A stretch of 64,000 bases of DNA, taken from positions 1,116,001 to 1,180,000 of the forward strand of contig NZ_CP053904.1 of the NCBI RefSeq assembly GCF_013256425.1, given 5' to 3'. This document shows, one piece after another, positions 1 through 12,166 of the stretch. The notes under the pieces were generated by a model. That model had not been told where the DNA came from and did no database searches. It saw only the letters and a program-made list of their open reading frames with translations. Position 1 is the first letter of the stretch. Every line of letters starts with the position of its first letter. Origin of the DNA: Hymenobacter sp. BRD67 (GTDB lineage: Bacteria; Bacteroidota; Bacteroidia; Cytophagales; Hymenobacteraceae). A program made the translations under genes and the position numbers.

Positions 1-647
1 TCGGGGCCGGCATTAGGGGTTTGGTTGCGGACGCGGTTGTACCAGTTCACGTAGCGGTCGTGGCCGTCGGGGTTCACACAGGGGTCGATGATGACCACCG
101 TATTCTTGAGCCAGTCCTGCATTTGCTGGTCCTGCGGGTTGGCCAGGTCGTAAAGCACCTGCATCACCGCCTCCGAGCTTACGGCCTCGTTGCCGTGCAC
201 ATTGTAGCTGAGCCAGGCCACGGCCGGCAGCTGGCGGCTGGCCGTGCCGCTTTCGAGGCTGGCCAGCCGGCGGTCGTTTTGCTGAATGTCGGCTAGTCGG
301 CCAAAGTTTTCGGGGTTGCCGATTTCAATGACTTCCAGAGTGCGCTTCTCGTAGGTTTTGCCGTAGGGCGTGACGCGCATCCGGCCCGGTGAGTGTGCCA
401 CGACGTGCGCCGCGTAGCGCAGCACCTCGGCCTGCGGAGTGAACTGACTGCCCAGCTCATAGCCCAGAAACTGCGTGGGGGTTAATAAAGGCCCGGCCGC
501 GTCGGCGGCGCTGCTGGTGATGCTTGGCGCGGTAGTGGTAGATTGGGCCGTGCCGGCCAGCGGCAGGGCTAGCCCCAGCAGCAGCCAGAGGCCCAGCGGG
601 CCGAGGGTGCGCGTGGCGACGGCCCCGCGAAAAGGTAGAGAAATCAT
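1..647 (-). CDS. M14 family zinc carboxypeptidase, N-terminal part (gene runs off the left edge)
   Basis: This is a secreted zinc-dependent carboxypeptidase that would remove C-terminal residues from peptides outside the cytoplasm. The ATG at 645-647 opens a signal peptide with a hydrophobic stretch (LWLLLGLALPLAG) ending near AQS. The mature part carries the M14 HxxE zinc motif as HGNE (YNVHGNEAVSSE), followed by a conserved VVIIDPCVNPDGHDRY segment. The third zinc ligand (His) and the catalytic Glu would lie beyond base 1, so activity cannot be judged. About 215 residues are visible. It lies downstream of an amidase on the same strand, about 100 bp away. The family is clear; the substrate is not known. 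Confidence 0.88.
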   Translation of the reverse strand, partial: MISLPFRGAVATRTLGPLGLWLLLGLALPLAGTAQSTTTAPSITSSAADAAGPLLTPTQFLGYELGSQFTPQAEVLRYAAHVVAHSPGRMRVTPYGKTYEKRTLEVIEIGNPENFGRLADIQQNDRRLASLESGTASRQLPAVAWLSYNVHGNEAVSSEAVMQVLYDLANPQDQQMQDWLKNTVVIIDPCVNPDGHDRYVNWYNRVRNQTPNAGP

Positions 648-743
648 CAACTGAAGTAGCGTAGGAAAGAAGAAAGATGGAGATGGGAGGCACAAAGATG
701 CAATCGTGGCACTTACCCCCTGCTCCTGTTTTTAGTGAAGGGG

Positions 744-2243
744 TCAGAGCGTGAGGGCCGCCGGCCGCCGGTTGAACCACGGCCGCGCCTGCTCCAGCTG
801 CCCGGCCAGGCGGAAGAGCACGTCTTCAGCCCCGAGGCGGGCAATGAGCTGCACCCCGCAGGGTAGGCCATCGGCCGTCCAGTGCAGAGGCACCGACATG
901 GCGGGCTGACCCGTGAGGTTAGCCAACTGCGTATAAGGGGTTTTTTCGAGACTCTGCTCGGCCAGCTTCTCCACGATTCCCGAGCGCCGGATGAGGCCGC
1001 CCAATCCAAACGTATTTACCACTTTCAGCAGCTTCTGCTCGAAGGGCTTGGGTTGCAGCTCGCCAATGTGCACGGGCGGCGTGGCGAGCGTGGGCGTCAG
1101 CAGCAGGTCGTAGGCTTGGTGAAACCGGCCCATGCAGCGGGCGCTGTCGTTCCAGGTATGGCGGGCGGCGGCAAAGTCGGCCGCCGAGTAGGTGCGGCCC
1201 AGCAAACCCAGCAGCCAGGTGGTGGGCTCCACATCGGCGGGCCGGGCCGGGCGGCCCAGCACTGCCGCCAGGCCGGCGATGCTGGCGCCGGTCTCGCCAA
1301 AATACAGCATGAGAAAGGCCGTCGACACGGCCCGGCCGTCGAAGGGCAGCGGTACTTCGGCCACCTCATGGCCCAGGCTTGCGAGCAGGTGGGCGGCGTC
1401 GCGCACCGCCGCGGCGCACTCCGGGTGCAGCGGCCGGCCCAGGGGATGGTCGAGGGTAAAGGCAATGCGCAGGCGGCCGGGCGGGCGGCTAACTTCTTCG
1501 AGGTAAGGCCGCTCGGGCTGGGGAAGAAAGTACGGGGCGCCCACGTCTGGCCCCTGGGTGGCATCGAGCAGGGCCGCGCTGTCGCGCACCGAGCGCGTGA
1601 GTACGTGCTCGACGGCCGCGCCCTGCCACTTCTCGCCTTGCTCGGGGCCGGTGGGCACGCGCCCGCGGCTGGGCTTCAGCCCGAATAGCCCGCAGCAGGC
1701 CGCCGGAATCCGGATGGAGCCGCCGCCATCACCGGCCCCCGCTACGGGCACGATGCCCGCCGCTACGGCCGCGGCCGAACCGCCGCTGCTGCCGCCGGGG
1801 GTGTGCTGCAAGTTCCAGGGGTTGCGGGTAGGCCCATAAAGCGCGGGCTCGGTTACGCCCATCAGGGCAAACTCGGGCGTGTTGGTTTTGCCCAGGATAT
1901 TGACGCCCGCCGCCTGCCAGCGGCGCACCAGCTCAGCATCTTCGGTGGGTACAAACTGGCGCAAGGCGCGGCTGCCCGCCGTCTGGGGCACACCGGCATA
2001 GGCCGCTCCGAAGTCTTTCAGCAAAAACGGCACGCCGCCGAACGGGCCGGTCGGCAGCCCGGCGTTGGCACGCTGTTGAGCCTGCTCGAATAGGGGAAGA
2101 ATAATGGCGTTAATCTGCGGATTGACAGCTTCGGCGCGGGCAATAGCAGCCTGGCACAGCTCGGCGGCCGTGAGCTGGCCGCTGCGCACGAGGGCGGCCA
2201 TTCTCAGGCCATCGAGCTGGTCGTATTCGGAAGGTGAAAGCAT
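744..2243 (-). CDS. Amidase (amidase signature family)
   Basis: This is an amidase-signature hydrolase that cleaves a C-N amide bond; the substrate cannot be read from sequence. Counting from the ATG at 2243, the Ser-cisSer-Lys triad is recognisable as Lys76 (PFLLKDF), Ser152 in GGSSGGSA and the nucleophile Ser176 in [11 protein letters not shown]. The length, about 499 residues, is normal for the family. An in-frame TTG-type start 36 bases further upstream would run the protein into the inverted repeat at 2268-2346, so the ATG giving MLSPSEYDQ is preferred. Without GatB or GatC neighbours it is unlikely to be GatA. No signal peptide is evident, so it is probably cytoplasmic. Confidence 0.88.
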   Translation of the reverse strand: MLSPSEYDQLDGLRMAALVRSGQLTAAELCQAAIARAEAVNPQINAIILPLFEQAQQRANAGLPTGPFGGVPFLLKDFGAAYAGVPQTAGSRALRQFVPTEDAELVRRWQAAGVNILGKTNTPEFALMGVTEPALYGPTRNPWNLQHTPGGSSGGSAAAVAAGIVPVAGAGDGGGSIRIPAACCGLFGLKPSRGRVPTGPEQGEKWQGAAVEHVLTRSVRDSAALLDATQGPDVGAPYFLPQPERPYLEEVSRPPGRLRIAFTLDHPLGRPLHPECAAAVRDAAHLLASLGHEVAEVPLPFDGRAVSTAFLMLYFGETGASIAGLAAVLGRPARPADVEPTTWLLGLLGRTYSAADFAAARHTWNDSARCMGRFHQAYDLLLTPTLATPPVHIGELQPKPFEQKLLKVVNTFGLGGLIRRSGIVEKLAEQSLEKTPYTQLANLTGQPAMSVPLHWTADGLPCGVQLIARLGAEDVLFRLAGQLEQARPWFNRRPAALTL

Positions 2244-2267
2244 GGCAGCAAGATAGGGGCATTGTAT

Positions 2268-2346
2268 GTAGAGATGCATCTTTGCGTCTCGTCGTCCGCG
2301 CTATTCAGCTGACATTCGACGTTAAGACACCAAGATGCGTCTCTAC
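2268..2346. repeat. Imperfect inverted repeat between divergent genes
   Basis: Arms 2268-2287 and 2327-2346 pair over 20 bases with three mismatches; the core is GTAGAGA.GCATCTT. The repeat fills most of the gap between the amidase start and the divergent S9 peptidase start. It could be a mobile palindromic repeat or a transcript hairpin; sequence alone does not decide. Confidence 0.6.
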
Positions 2347-2377
2347 GCGCGCAACTACGTCTTTCTACCGCATCCTT

Positions 2378-4431
2378 ATGAAAAACGTCTTCCCCTTCCT
2401 CACGGCGCTGGCCCTGCCGCTGGCCACTCTGGCCCAAACCGCACCGCGCCCGCTCAACCTCACTGACCTGGCCCGAATGCGGGACGTGGCCGACCCTAAT
2501 CTTTCGCCCGATGGAGCGTGGGTAGCCTACACGGTCACGCGCGTAGACACAATCACCGACAAGCGCGATGCCGATATTTGGATGGCCCGCACCGATGGCT
2601 CGCAAAACCTGCGCGTCACTACCAACCCGGCCAGTGAGAGCCGCCCGCGCTTCAGCCCCGATGGCAAGTACCTGAGCTTCATCTCGGGCCGCAACGAGGA
2701 AGAAAGCGGCAACGCCCAGCTCTGGCTGCTGAACCGTGCCGGCGGCGAAGCCGAGAAAGTAACCAAGCTTAAGGGCAGCGTATCGGATTATATCTGGAGC
2801 CCCGATGGCCAGCGCATCGCGCTCATTATTAAAGACCCTGACCCCGACTCGCTCACCGGCGCCCAAAAGGCCAGGAAGAAAACCGCGCCGCCCATCGTCA
2901 TCGACCGCTTTCAGTTCAAGCAAGACGTGGAGGGCTACTTAAACAACCAGCGCCAGCATCTCTACGTGTTCGACGTAGCCACGCGCCGCCTCACCAACCT
3001 TACGCCGGGCCCGTACGATGAGCACCTGCCGGCCTGGAGCCCCGATAGCAAGCAGCTCGTTTTCAGCAGTAAGCGCGGGCCAGACCCCGACCGCCACGAC
3101 AATTACGACCTCTTTCTTATCGACGCGCAGCCCGGCGCCACGGCCCGGCCGCTGCTGACAACCGACGTGCCCGAGAGCGCGCCCAACTACGGTAGCCGCC
3201 CCGCCTGGAGCCCCGATGGCCGCCGCATCGCCTTCGTACAGGGCGGCCCCAAGGAGCAGCTCGTGTACGCCCTGCACCAGCTGATGGTAGTGGAGGTGGC
3301 TGGCGGCCAGGCCCGCGCCCTCACGGCCGGCCTCGACCGCAATACCACGCATCCGCAGTGGTCGGCCGATGGCAAAAACGTGTATTTTCTGCTCGAAGAC
3401 GACCGCGCCGAGTCCTTAATGCGGGTGCCGGCTGCGGGAGGGAAAATAGAAAAGGTGCTGGCCGGCCCGCGCGAAATTGGTGCTTACGACCTGGCCCGCA
3501 ACGGCCAGCTAACCGTGCTCAGCAGCCAGCCCCAGCAGCCCAACGAGGTATTTGCCCTGGATAAAAAAGGTGCGCTGCGTCCGCTTTCCCGGCAAAATGA
3601 TACCTGGCTGAAAGGGGTATCGCTGGGGCAGTCGAGCCCATTCAGGCCAAGAGCAAGGACGGTACGCTGGTGAGCGGCTTCCTCATCAAGCCAGTTGGCT
3701 ACCAGGCCGGGCGTAAATACCCCACCATTCTGCGCATTCACGGCGGGCCGGTGGCGCAGTTTGGCTACGGCTTTTCGTTTGAGTGGCAATACTTTGCTGC
3801 CAATGGCTACGCTGTGGTAGTGGCCAACCCGCGCGGCAGCTCGGGCCGGGGCCTGGAATACAGCAAGGCCATCTACGCCGACTGGGGCAACAAGGACACC
3901 GACGACGTGCTGGCCGTGGTAGACTACGCCGTGGCGCAGGGCCTGGCCGACCCCGAGCGCCTCGGCGTGGGCGGCTGGAGCTACGGCGGCATCATGACCG
4001 ACCAGGTTATCGCCCGCGACCAGCGCTTCAAGGCGGCCGTCAGCGGCGCCAGCATCGCCAACGTGCTGGCCGGCTACGGCACCGACCAGTACATCCGCGA
4101 CTACGAAACCGAGCTGGGCACCCCCTGGAAAAACCCTGATGTATATATGCGTGTGTCGTACCCTTTCTACCATGCCGATAAAATTCACACGCCCACGCTC
4201 TTCGTGTGCGGCGAGAAGGATTTTAACGTGCCCCTGCTCAACACCGAGCAGATGTACCAGGCCCTCAAAAGTCTGAATGTGCCCACGCAATTGGTTATTT
4301 ATCCCGGTCAGTTTCACGGCGTCACGACGCCCAGCTACGTCAAGGACCGCTACGTGCGCTACCTAAGCTGGTATAATAAGTACCTGATGCCCAAAGGCTC
4401 GGCGATGGGCAGCACGGCGGGCGGACAGTAA
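2378..4431 (+). CDS. S9 family prolyl oligopeptidase-type peptidase, interrupted by one frameshift
   Basis: This is a secreted serine peptidase of the acylaminoacyl-peptidase/DPP-IV type, about 684 residues once repaired. The N-terminus is a signal peptide (MKNVFPFLTALALPLATLAQ). A beta-propeller region follows with repeated SPDG/SADG blades (LSPDGAW, FSPDGKY, WSPDGQR, WSPDSKQ, WSPDGRR, WSADGKN). The C-terminal alpha/beta hydrolase has nucleophile Ser in GGWSYGG, Asp in GEKDFNVP and His in GQFHGV. The frame breaks in the GGGG run at 3625-3628: the first frame ends at 3673, and the second carries AVEPIQAKSKDGTLVSGFLIKP onward. One extra G joins them seamlessly. The first frame alone would lack the whole catalytic domain. 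A sequencing error is more likely than gene decay, since both halves are otherwise intact. Confidence 0.85.
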
Positions 4432-4441
4432 GGCGAACTTT

Positions 4442-4508
4442 GTAGCTGGTACTTACAAGCAGCGCTCGGCTGAACTTACGCCGAGCGCTGCTTGTAAGTA
4501 CCAGCTAC
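4442..4508. repeat. Perfect palindrome, 29-base arms
   Basis: Arms 4442-4470 and 4480-4508 are perfectly complementary around a 9-base loop. It lies between the S9 peptidase stop and the antitoxin start, only 14 bases before that ATG. It lacks the T-run of a simple terminator. Any transcript starting upstream of it would carry a very stable hairpin next to the antitoxin ribosome-binding region. Confidence 0.9.
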
Positions 4509-4522
4509 TTGTATCTTGCACT

Positions 4523-4759
4523 ATGAGCCAGGTCATTCTAACTGTACCCGATGAGCAGCTTGCGCCTTTGCTGAAAGTGCTGAAAGCGCTGCCGTTTGCT
4601 ATTAAAACCAAAACCGTAGCCCCAGCCAAGCCCAGGCAGTACACGCCTGCGCAGCAGGAGTGGATTGATGATTTCCGCGAGGCGCTCCACGAAGTGGAGC
4701 TGCATCAGCAGGGAAAAATCAACTTGCAGGACGCTCGCGACTTTCTGAATGAGCTTTAA
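4523..4759 (+). CDS. Putative antitoxin of a type II toxin-antitoxin pair
   Basis: A 78-residue protein with no family I can name. It is assigned by context: it overlaps the start of a RelE/ParE-like toxin gene by 11 bases, the usual tight coupling of an antitoxin with its toxin. The N-terminal MSQVILTVPDEQLAPLLKVLKALPF part resembles a short strand plus helix as in small DNA-binding antitoxins. The C-terminal half (EWIDDFREALHEVELHQQGKI) is charged and helical, as expected for a toxin-neutralising segment. TATCTTGC at 4512-4519 may be its promoter. Autorepression by the complex is usual for such pairs but is not shown here. Confidence 0.65.
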   Translation: MSQVILTVPDEQLAPLLKVLKALPFAIKTKTVAPAKPRQYTPAQQEWIDDFREALHEVELHQQGKINLQDARDFLNEL

Positions 4760-5081
4760 AATAGTCATCACCGACAGCTTCCGCCGCCCCGGTAAGCGGC
4801 TGGGCAAGAAATATGCGACATTCAAAGCTGACTTTGCGGCGCTTCTGGATGAGTTGGAAGAAGCCCCGCAAACCGGCGAGCCATTGGGCCGCGACTGCTA
4901 CAAGGTGCGCATGAGCATTGCCGCCAAAAACAAAGGTAAAAGCGGGGGCGCCAGGGTAATTACCTGCGTTAAAATCATCGGCGAAACGGTATTCCTGCTC
5001 ACGATTTATGATAAATCTGAACAGGAATCTATTTCGGATAGCGAGCGCGACGAGCTATTACGCGAAAACGGATTGCTGTGA
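4749..5081 (+). CDS. RelE/ParE-superfamily toxin
   Basis: A 110-residue basic protein with the RelE/ParE layout: an N-terminal strand (FKIVITDSFRR), a Lys-rich helix (GKRLGKKYATFKADFAALLDELEE), a central GRDCYKVRMSIA strand and a final strand VITCVKIIGETVFLLTIYDKSEQ before a helical tail. The YKVR and LLTIYDKSE segments match the toxin core, where basic and aromatic residues act in mRNA cleavage by RelE-like members. The superfamily also holds gyrase poisons (ParE), so the target is not certain. It is translationally coupled to the antitoxin at 4523-4759 and followed by a long palindrome that can terminate the transcript. Confidence 0.75.
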   Translation: MSFKIVITDSFRRPGKRLGKKYATFKADFAALLDELEEAPQTGEPLGRDCYKVRMSIAAKNKGKSGGARVITCVKIIGETVFLLTIYDKSEQESISDSERDELLRENGLL

Positions 5082-5133
5082 AAATAAAAATGCCCGCTGC
5101 TAATCGGACTTTTTTTATGCTTCAGTCATAATC

Positions 5134-5245
5134 AGAACGTCATGCTCATCTGGCGTCCGCTTGTCGAAGCATCTCTACCGAACGATACCCGAACAGCGCG
5201 GTAGAGATGCTTCGACAAGCGGACGCCAGATGAGCATGACGTTCT
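5134..5245. repeat. Long perfect palindrome, 47-base arms (repeat family A), likely terminator
   Basis: Arms 5134-5180 and 5199-5245 are perfectly complementary over 47 bases around an 18-base loop. On the plus strand the right arm runs into TTTTTT, so it probably also terminates the toxin-antitoxin transcript before the convergent leuS. The core GCTTGTCGAAGC and the end AACGTCATGC recur elsewhere in this window (16886, 36855, 56075, 60300). Confidence 0.92.
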
Positions 5246-5258
5246 TTTTTCTAGTCAT

Positions 5259-8304
<3,046 letters not shown>

Positions 8305-8328
8305 TTGCTGGGCTGGTTGTAATTAGAG

Positions 8329-8336
8329 CAAAGGTA
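8329..8336 (-). promoter_or_regulatory. leuS: TACCTTTG promoter box for leuS
   Basis: On the minus strand this reads TACCTTTG, the Bacteroidota -7 consensus TAnnTTTG. It lies 25 bases before the repaired leuS ATG at 8304. It would fall inside the coding region if translation began at the longer in-frame starts (8395 or 8407), which argues against those starts. Confidence 0.6.
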
Positions 8337-8498
8337 CGAAACCCGGTAGCGTGGGCTCTGTGTGTCCGCGCGTGATATCGTTCGGTTGCTACCATGCCCG
8401 AACTCAAAGAATTAGCGCTATAGTGCTAGTTTTGTAATACTGTCAGGGTAGTCTCCCGCCAACCACGGTGTCTTTCGATAGCTTCTGCTAGAAAAAGG

Positions 8499-8528
8499 CG
8501 AAGCCCGTGGTTGCAGCCACGGGCTTCG
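8499..8528. repeat. Perfect 12-base-arm hairpin
   Basis: CGAAGCCCGTGG (8499-8510) pairs with 8517-8528 around a 6-base loop. The same core, GAAGCCCGTRG, forms a longer palindrome at 37325-37380. It sits in the 400-base gap between leuS and the flavin monooxygenase. Confidence 0.75.
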
Positions 8529-8566
8529 AAGTGGGTGTTTATTCTCCCCATCAAGTCTGTAGAACT

Positions 8567-8695
8567 ATGGAGAAAAAACCAAACAGCGACGAGGATTATA
8601 TCATAATCTTCGTCAGGCTCCCAACTAGGCTGCTGATGCAACTTAGTCGTTGGGTGCTGGTAGCCAGCAGCATGTACGTGCTGCTACACCAGTAA
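8567..8695 (+). CDS. Possible 42-residue small protein
   Basis: In the gene gap 8408-8812, an ATG at 8567 opens a 42-codon frame (MEKKPNSDEDYIIIFVRLPT and onward) with a hydrophobic tail ending ASSMYVLLHQ. It lies just after the hairpin at 8499-8528 and ends 11 bases before the hairpin at 8707-8732. That arrangement looks like a small transcription unit, but I recognise no family and see no clear ribosome-binding site. It may be chance. Confidence 0.22.
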   Translation: MEKKPNSDEDYIIIFVRLPTRLLMQLSRWVLVASSMYVLLHQ

Positions 8696-8706
8696 CCGAT
8701 TAGCCG

Positions 8707-8732
8707 GCAGGGAGGGTTCGCGCCCTCCCTGC
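8707..8732. terminator. GC-rich hairpin, possible terminator
   Basis: GCAGGGAGGG (8707-8716) pairs with CCCTCCCTGC (8723-8732) around a 6-base loop. There is no strong T-run on either side, so the terminator function is tentative. The remainder of 8408-8812 holds nothing else I can identify. Confidence 0.45.
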
Positions 8733-8812
8733 TTGGGCTGCTAACTAAGTTCAGCCGCCGGGAGTTGCGCAAAGATGCAAGTTTTTTGGCAAAATGCCCG
8801 GCTTCGCCAGGG

Positions 8813-9853
8813 CTAGCGCAAAGCCAGCTCGCCGGCCGGCTGTGGGGCCAGCGCTTGCAGCGCCCCGGCCAGCAGCTGATACGAGTGAATGCGCGCCTCC
8901 TGGTCGAAAATGTTGGTCGTGGCCATCAGCTCATCGACCTGGGTTTGGGCGATAAACTCCTGCAAGTCCTGCTGAATCGTATCCTGGCTGCCCACGAAAG
9001 AATAGGCCAGCATCTGCTGCACGGCCTGCTGGCCGCCGGGTACCCACAGCGGGCGCATCGACTCGACGGGCGGTTGCAGCGGTGCCGGCCGGCCCGTGAC
9101 GACGCTCTGCATAAACTGCTGGAGCGAGGTGGAGAGGTAAGCGGCGTGCTCGTCGGTATCGGCGGCAATCACGTTTACGCAAGCAATGACGTAGGGCTGG
9201 GCCAGGGTGGCCGAGGGACGGAAATTCTGCCGGTAAATCTCCAGCGCGGCCAGCAGCTGGCCCGGCGCAAAGTGGCTGGCAAAGGCGTAGGGCAAGCCTA
9301 GCGCCGCCGCCAGGTAAGCACTATCGGTGCTGGAGCCCAGGATGTAAATCGGAATCTCCAGGCCCTCGCCCGGAATGGCCCGAACCGTGCTGCTGCTGTT
9401 GCTGGCCGAGAAATAGGCTTGCAGCTGCTGAATGTCGCGCGGAAAATCCTGCGCCCCGCCGAAGCGGCTGCCCCGGATGGCCTGGGCCGTGACCTGGTCG
9501 GAGCCCGGCGCGCGGCCCAGGCCCAGGTCGATACGGCCGGGGTAGAGCGTGGCCAGCGTGCCCATTTGCTCGGCCACCACCAGCGGGGCGTGGTTGGGCA
9601 GCATAATGCCGCCCGAGCCCACGCGCAGCGTGGTAGTGCCACCCGCGACGTAGCCAATCAGCACCACCGGCGAAGAGCTGGCCACGCTGGCCATGTTGTG
9701 ATGCTCGGAAAGCCAGAAGCGGGTATAGCCCAGCTTTTCGACGGCCTGCGCCAGGTGCAGGGTGTTGCGAAAGGTATCAGTAGGGGTAGCGCCGGCCAAA
9801 ATGGGCGCTAAATCGAGCACTGAAAAGGCGACTTGCTTAAGAGAATCTGCCAT
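8813..9853 (-). CDS. LLM-class flavin-dependent monooxygenase
   Basis: A luciferase-like (LLM) flavin-dependent oxidoreductase of about 346 residues, expected to use reduced FMN and oxygen on an unknown substrate. Family features are the N-terminal FSVLDLAPI strand, TRFWLSEHHNM (the substrate/flavin pocket His pair), IMLPNHAPLVVAEQMGTLATLYPGRIDLGLGRAPGSD and the later YILGSSTDSAYLAAALGLPYAFASHF. This matches the single-subunit YhbW-like branch. The ATG at 9853 (MADSLKQ) is preferred over one 36 bases upstream because it begins the conserved domain. It is divergent from dnaG. Confidence 0.86.
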   Translation of the reverse strand: MADSLKQVAFSVLDLAPILAGATPTDTFRNTLHLAQAVEKLGYTRFWLSEHHNMASVASSSPVVLIGYVAGGTTTLRVGSGGIMLPNHAPLVVAEQMGTLATLYPGRIDLGLGRAPGSDQVTAQAIRGSRFGGAQDFPRDIQQLQAYFSASNSSSTVRAIPGEGLEIPIYILGSSTDSAYLAAALGLPYAFASHFAPGQLLAALEIYRQNFRPSATLAQPYVIACVNVIAADTDEHAAYLSTSLQQFMQSVVTGRPAPLQPPVESMRPLWVPGGQQAVQQMLAYSFVGSQDTIQQDLQEFIAQTQVDELMATTNIFDQEARIHSYQLLAGALQALAPQPAGELALR

Positions 9854-9913
9854 TAGTAATACACAAAGGATAGGAATGGATTTAACCAATGCTACCCGCT
9901 AAAAGTTGACTGA

Positions 9914-9966
9914 CCCTAAACTGGCCCGAGTTTAAAGCGGTGTAGTCCCCTCGCGCCAGTTTAGGG
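9914..9966. repeat. Inverted repeat in the dnaG upstream region
   Basis: CCCTAAACTGGC (9914-9925) and its perfect complement (9955-9966) are 29 bases apart in the 172-base gap between divergent genes. It could be an operator or a repeat; it overlaps no gene. Confidence 0.5.
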
Positions 9967-10025
9967 CCGCCTGGTCACCGCTTCGCTCCGGTACGGGTGT
10001 AAATTTGACGTTCTAACTTCTGCCC

Positions 10026-12068
10026 GTGGCCCGCATCCCCAAAGAAACCGTTGACCAGATTATTCATACCGCCGATATTCTGGAGGTGGTGGGCGACTAC
10101 GTGCAGCTCAAGCGCCAGGGCCAGAATTACTGGGCCTGCTGCCCGTTTCACAACGAAAAGTCGCCGTCGTTTTCGGTAAACCCGAGCAAGGGCCTGTACA
10201 AATGCTTTGGCTGCGGTAAGGCCGGCGGCATTATCCAGTTTGTGATGGACGTGGAGGGCAGCAGCTACCCCGAAGCCCTGCGGGCGCTGGCCAAAAAGTA
10301 CGGCGTGGCCGTGCCCGAAGAAGAGGAGCGTACACCCGAAGAGCAGCTTGCCCAGAATGAGCGCGACTCACAGTATATCGTATCTAACTGGGCCAAAGAC
10401 CATTATCATCGCCTGCTGCAAAATACGGAGGAGGGCATGAGCATCGGCTACGGCTACCTCAAGGAGCGCGGCCTGAACCTGACCACCATCCAGACCTTCG
10501 AGCTGGGCTACTCGCTCGACCAATGGGACGACCTGCTCAAAAGTGCCACAACGGCCGGCTACGAGCAGAAATATCTCGAAAAAACCGGCCTCGTCATCAG
10601 GCGCGAAGACGACCAGGGCCACGACACCGGCCGGCGCTACGACCGGTTCCGGGGCCGCGTGATGTTCCCGATTCACAACGTGAGCGGCCGCGTGGTGGGC
10701 TTTGGGGCGCGCACGCTGAAGCGCGACGACAAGATGGCGAAGTACCTCAACTCGCCCGAGTCGGAAATATATCATAAATCAGATGTTCTTTACGGGCTCT
10801 ACCAGGCCCGGCAGCCCATTCGCAACCAGGAGCTGTGCTACCTCGTGGAGGGCTACCTCGACGTGCTGAGTTTGCACCAGGGCGGTATCCGGAACGTGGT
10901 CGCTTCGTCGGGTACCTCGCTCACGGAGGGCCAGATTCGCCTTATTAAGCGCTACACCGACAATGTGACGGTGCTGTATGACGGTGATGCGGCCGGTATC
11001 AAGGCCAGTCTGCGGGGCATCGACCTGCTGCTCGAAGGTGGCCTGAACGTGCGCGTAGTGCTCTTTCCCGATGGCGAAGACCCCGACAGCTACATCCGTA
11101 AGGTGGGCGACCAGCGCTTTGCGGATTATATAGAGCAGCAAAGCCAGGACTTTATCGCCTTCAAAACTACGCTCGTAGCCCGCGAGGCCAGCCACGACCC
11201 GGTGAAGAAGGCTGAGGCCATTCGGGAGGTGCTCCAAAGCATTGCCAAGGTGCCCGACGGCCTCAAGCGCCAGGTGTTTTTGCAGCAGACGGCCAGCGTG
11301 TTCGGCTTTGAGGAACAGGTCATTATCACCGAATACAATAAGCTGCTGAAAACCCGGCCCGAAGGTAGGGGCGGCTCGCAGCCGCCCGCCGTGCCGCCTG
11401 CCCCAACCGCCGCCCCGCGCCGGGCGCTCACAGCCGAAGAAGAAGCCGAAGAAGCCATGTATGGCGTGTCGGGCGGCTCGGAGGCAATGGCCGGCAGTCT
11501 CAGCAGTAGCGCTGCTGATGCCAGCGACCTGGGCCAGCCGCTCGATGTGCTCATGCAGTGCGAGCAGGCCGTATTGCGGCTCCTGGTGCTCTACGGCCCG
11601 CACGAGGTGCAGCCCGAGGTAACGGTAGCGCATTATTTACTGAGCCAGCTCGACGGCACGCCGCTGCGTACGCCGCTCTACGCCCAGCTCTGGAGCGAGT
11701 GCCGGGAGCAGTTTTTACAGGGCCAGCTGCCCGATTTGCGCCTGCTGGCCCACCACCCCGACGCTGCCATCCGGAGCCTGCTGGCCGATTTTGCCACCGA
11801 GCGCTACGACCTCAGCCCCAACTGGCGTATCAAGGATATTTATGTGCCCACCGAGCTCAATTTAATTCAACTGGCTTGCGATAACGCCATCCTGCGCCTC
11901 AACAAGTGCCACGTGCAGCGCGAGCGCCAGCAGTGCCTGGCCCAGCTCAACGACACCCGCCTCGATGACAATGACCAGCTTAACGCGCTGCTGCGGTATA
12001 ATGAGCTCACCAAGCTCGACAACCAGCTGGCCCAGATGCTTGGCACGGTAGTAGCGCGCGGGGCCTAA
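10026..12068 (+). CDS. dnaG: DNA primase
   Basis: Synthesises RNA primers for replication. The protein is 680 residues, normal for Bacteroidota. The N-terminal CHC2-type zinc-binding domain is clear (CCPFHNEKSPSFSVNP, then YKCFGCGKAGG). The central TOPRIM catalytic domain has the Glu in VEGYLDVLSLHQ and the metal-binding YDGDAAGIKA. The C-terminal part (from about residue 450) has a Pro/Ala-rich linker and then a helical DnaB-interaction region. Translation starts at GTG 10026 (ARIPKETVDQI), where family conservation begins. Confidence 0.96.
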   Translation: MARIPKETVDQIIHTADILEVVGDYVQLKRQGQNYWACCPFHNEKSPSFSVNPSKGLYKCFGCGKAGGIIQFVMDVEGSSYPEALRALAKKYGVAVPEEEERTPEEQLAQNERDSQYIVSNWAKDHYHRLLQNTEEGMSIGYGYLKERGLNLTTIQTFELGYSLDQWDDLLKSATTAGYEQKYLEKTGLVIRREDDQGHDTGRRYDRFRGRVMFPIHNVSGRVVGFGARTLKRDDKMAKYLNSPESEIYHKSDVLYGLYQARQPIRNQELCYLVEGYLDVLSLHQGGIRNVVASSGTSLTEGQIRLIKRYTDNVTVLYDGDAAGIKASLRGIDLLLEGGLNVRVVLFPDGEDPDSYIRKVGDQRFADYIEQQSQDFIAFKTTLVAREASHDPVKKAEAIREVLQSIAKVPDGLKRQVFLQQTASVFGFEEQVIITEYNKLLKTRPEGRGGSQPPAVPPAPTAAPRRALTAEEEAEEAMYGVSGGSEAMAGSLSSSAADASDLGQPLDVLMQCEQAVLRLLVLYGPHEVQPEVTVAHYLLSQLDGTPLRTPLYAQLWSECREQFLQGQLPDLRLLAHHPDAAIRSLLADFATERYDLSPNWRIKDIYVPTELNLIQLACDNAILRLNKCHVQRERQQCLAQLNDTRLDDNDQLNALLRYNELTKLDNQLAQMLGTVVARGA

Positions 12069-12094
12069 ACTTATTTGTGTACTGACAGAGGCAA

Positions 12095-12142
12095 GCATCT
12101 TGTCAGGTGAAAGAATCATTTTTCACAACCCTGACAAGATGC
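12095..12142. terminator. Hairpin between dnaG and the K+ channel gene
   Basis: GCATCTTGTCAGG (12095-12107) pairs with 12130-12142 over 13 bases, with an inner TGAAA/TTTCA stem. It may attenuate or end the dnaG transcript. It lies upstream of the chosen start (12167) of the next gene and argues against the longer in-frame start at 12107. Confidence 0.5.
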
Positions 12143-12166
12143 TGCCTTCCTCAGTCCGACCGCTTA

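Noticed and set aside
3625..3628. Programmed frameshifting as explanation for the S9 peptidase and other frame breaks
   Set aside because: The sites lack a common slippery sequence with a downstream structure, and they occur in unrelated housekeeping genes where recoding is not known.
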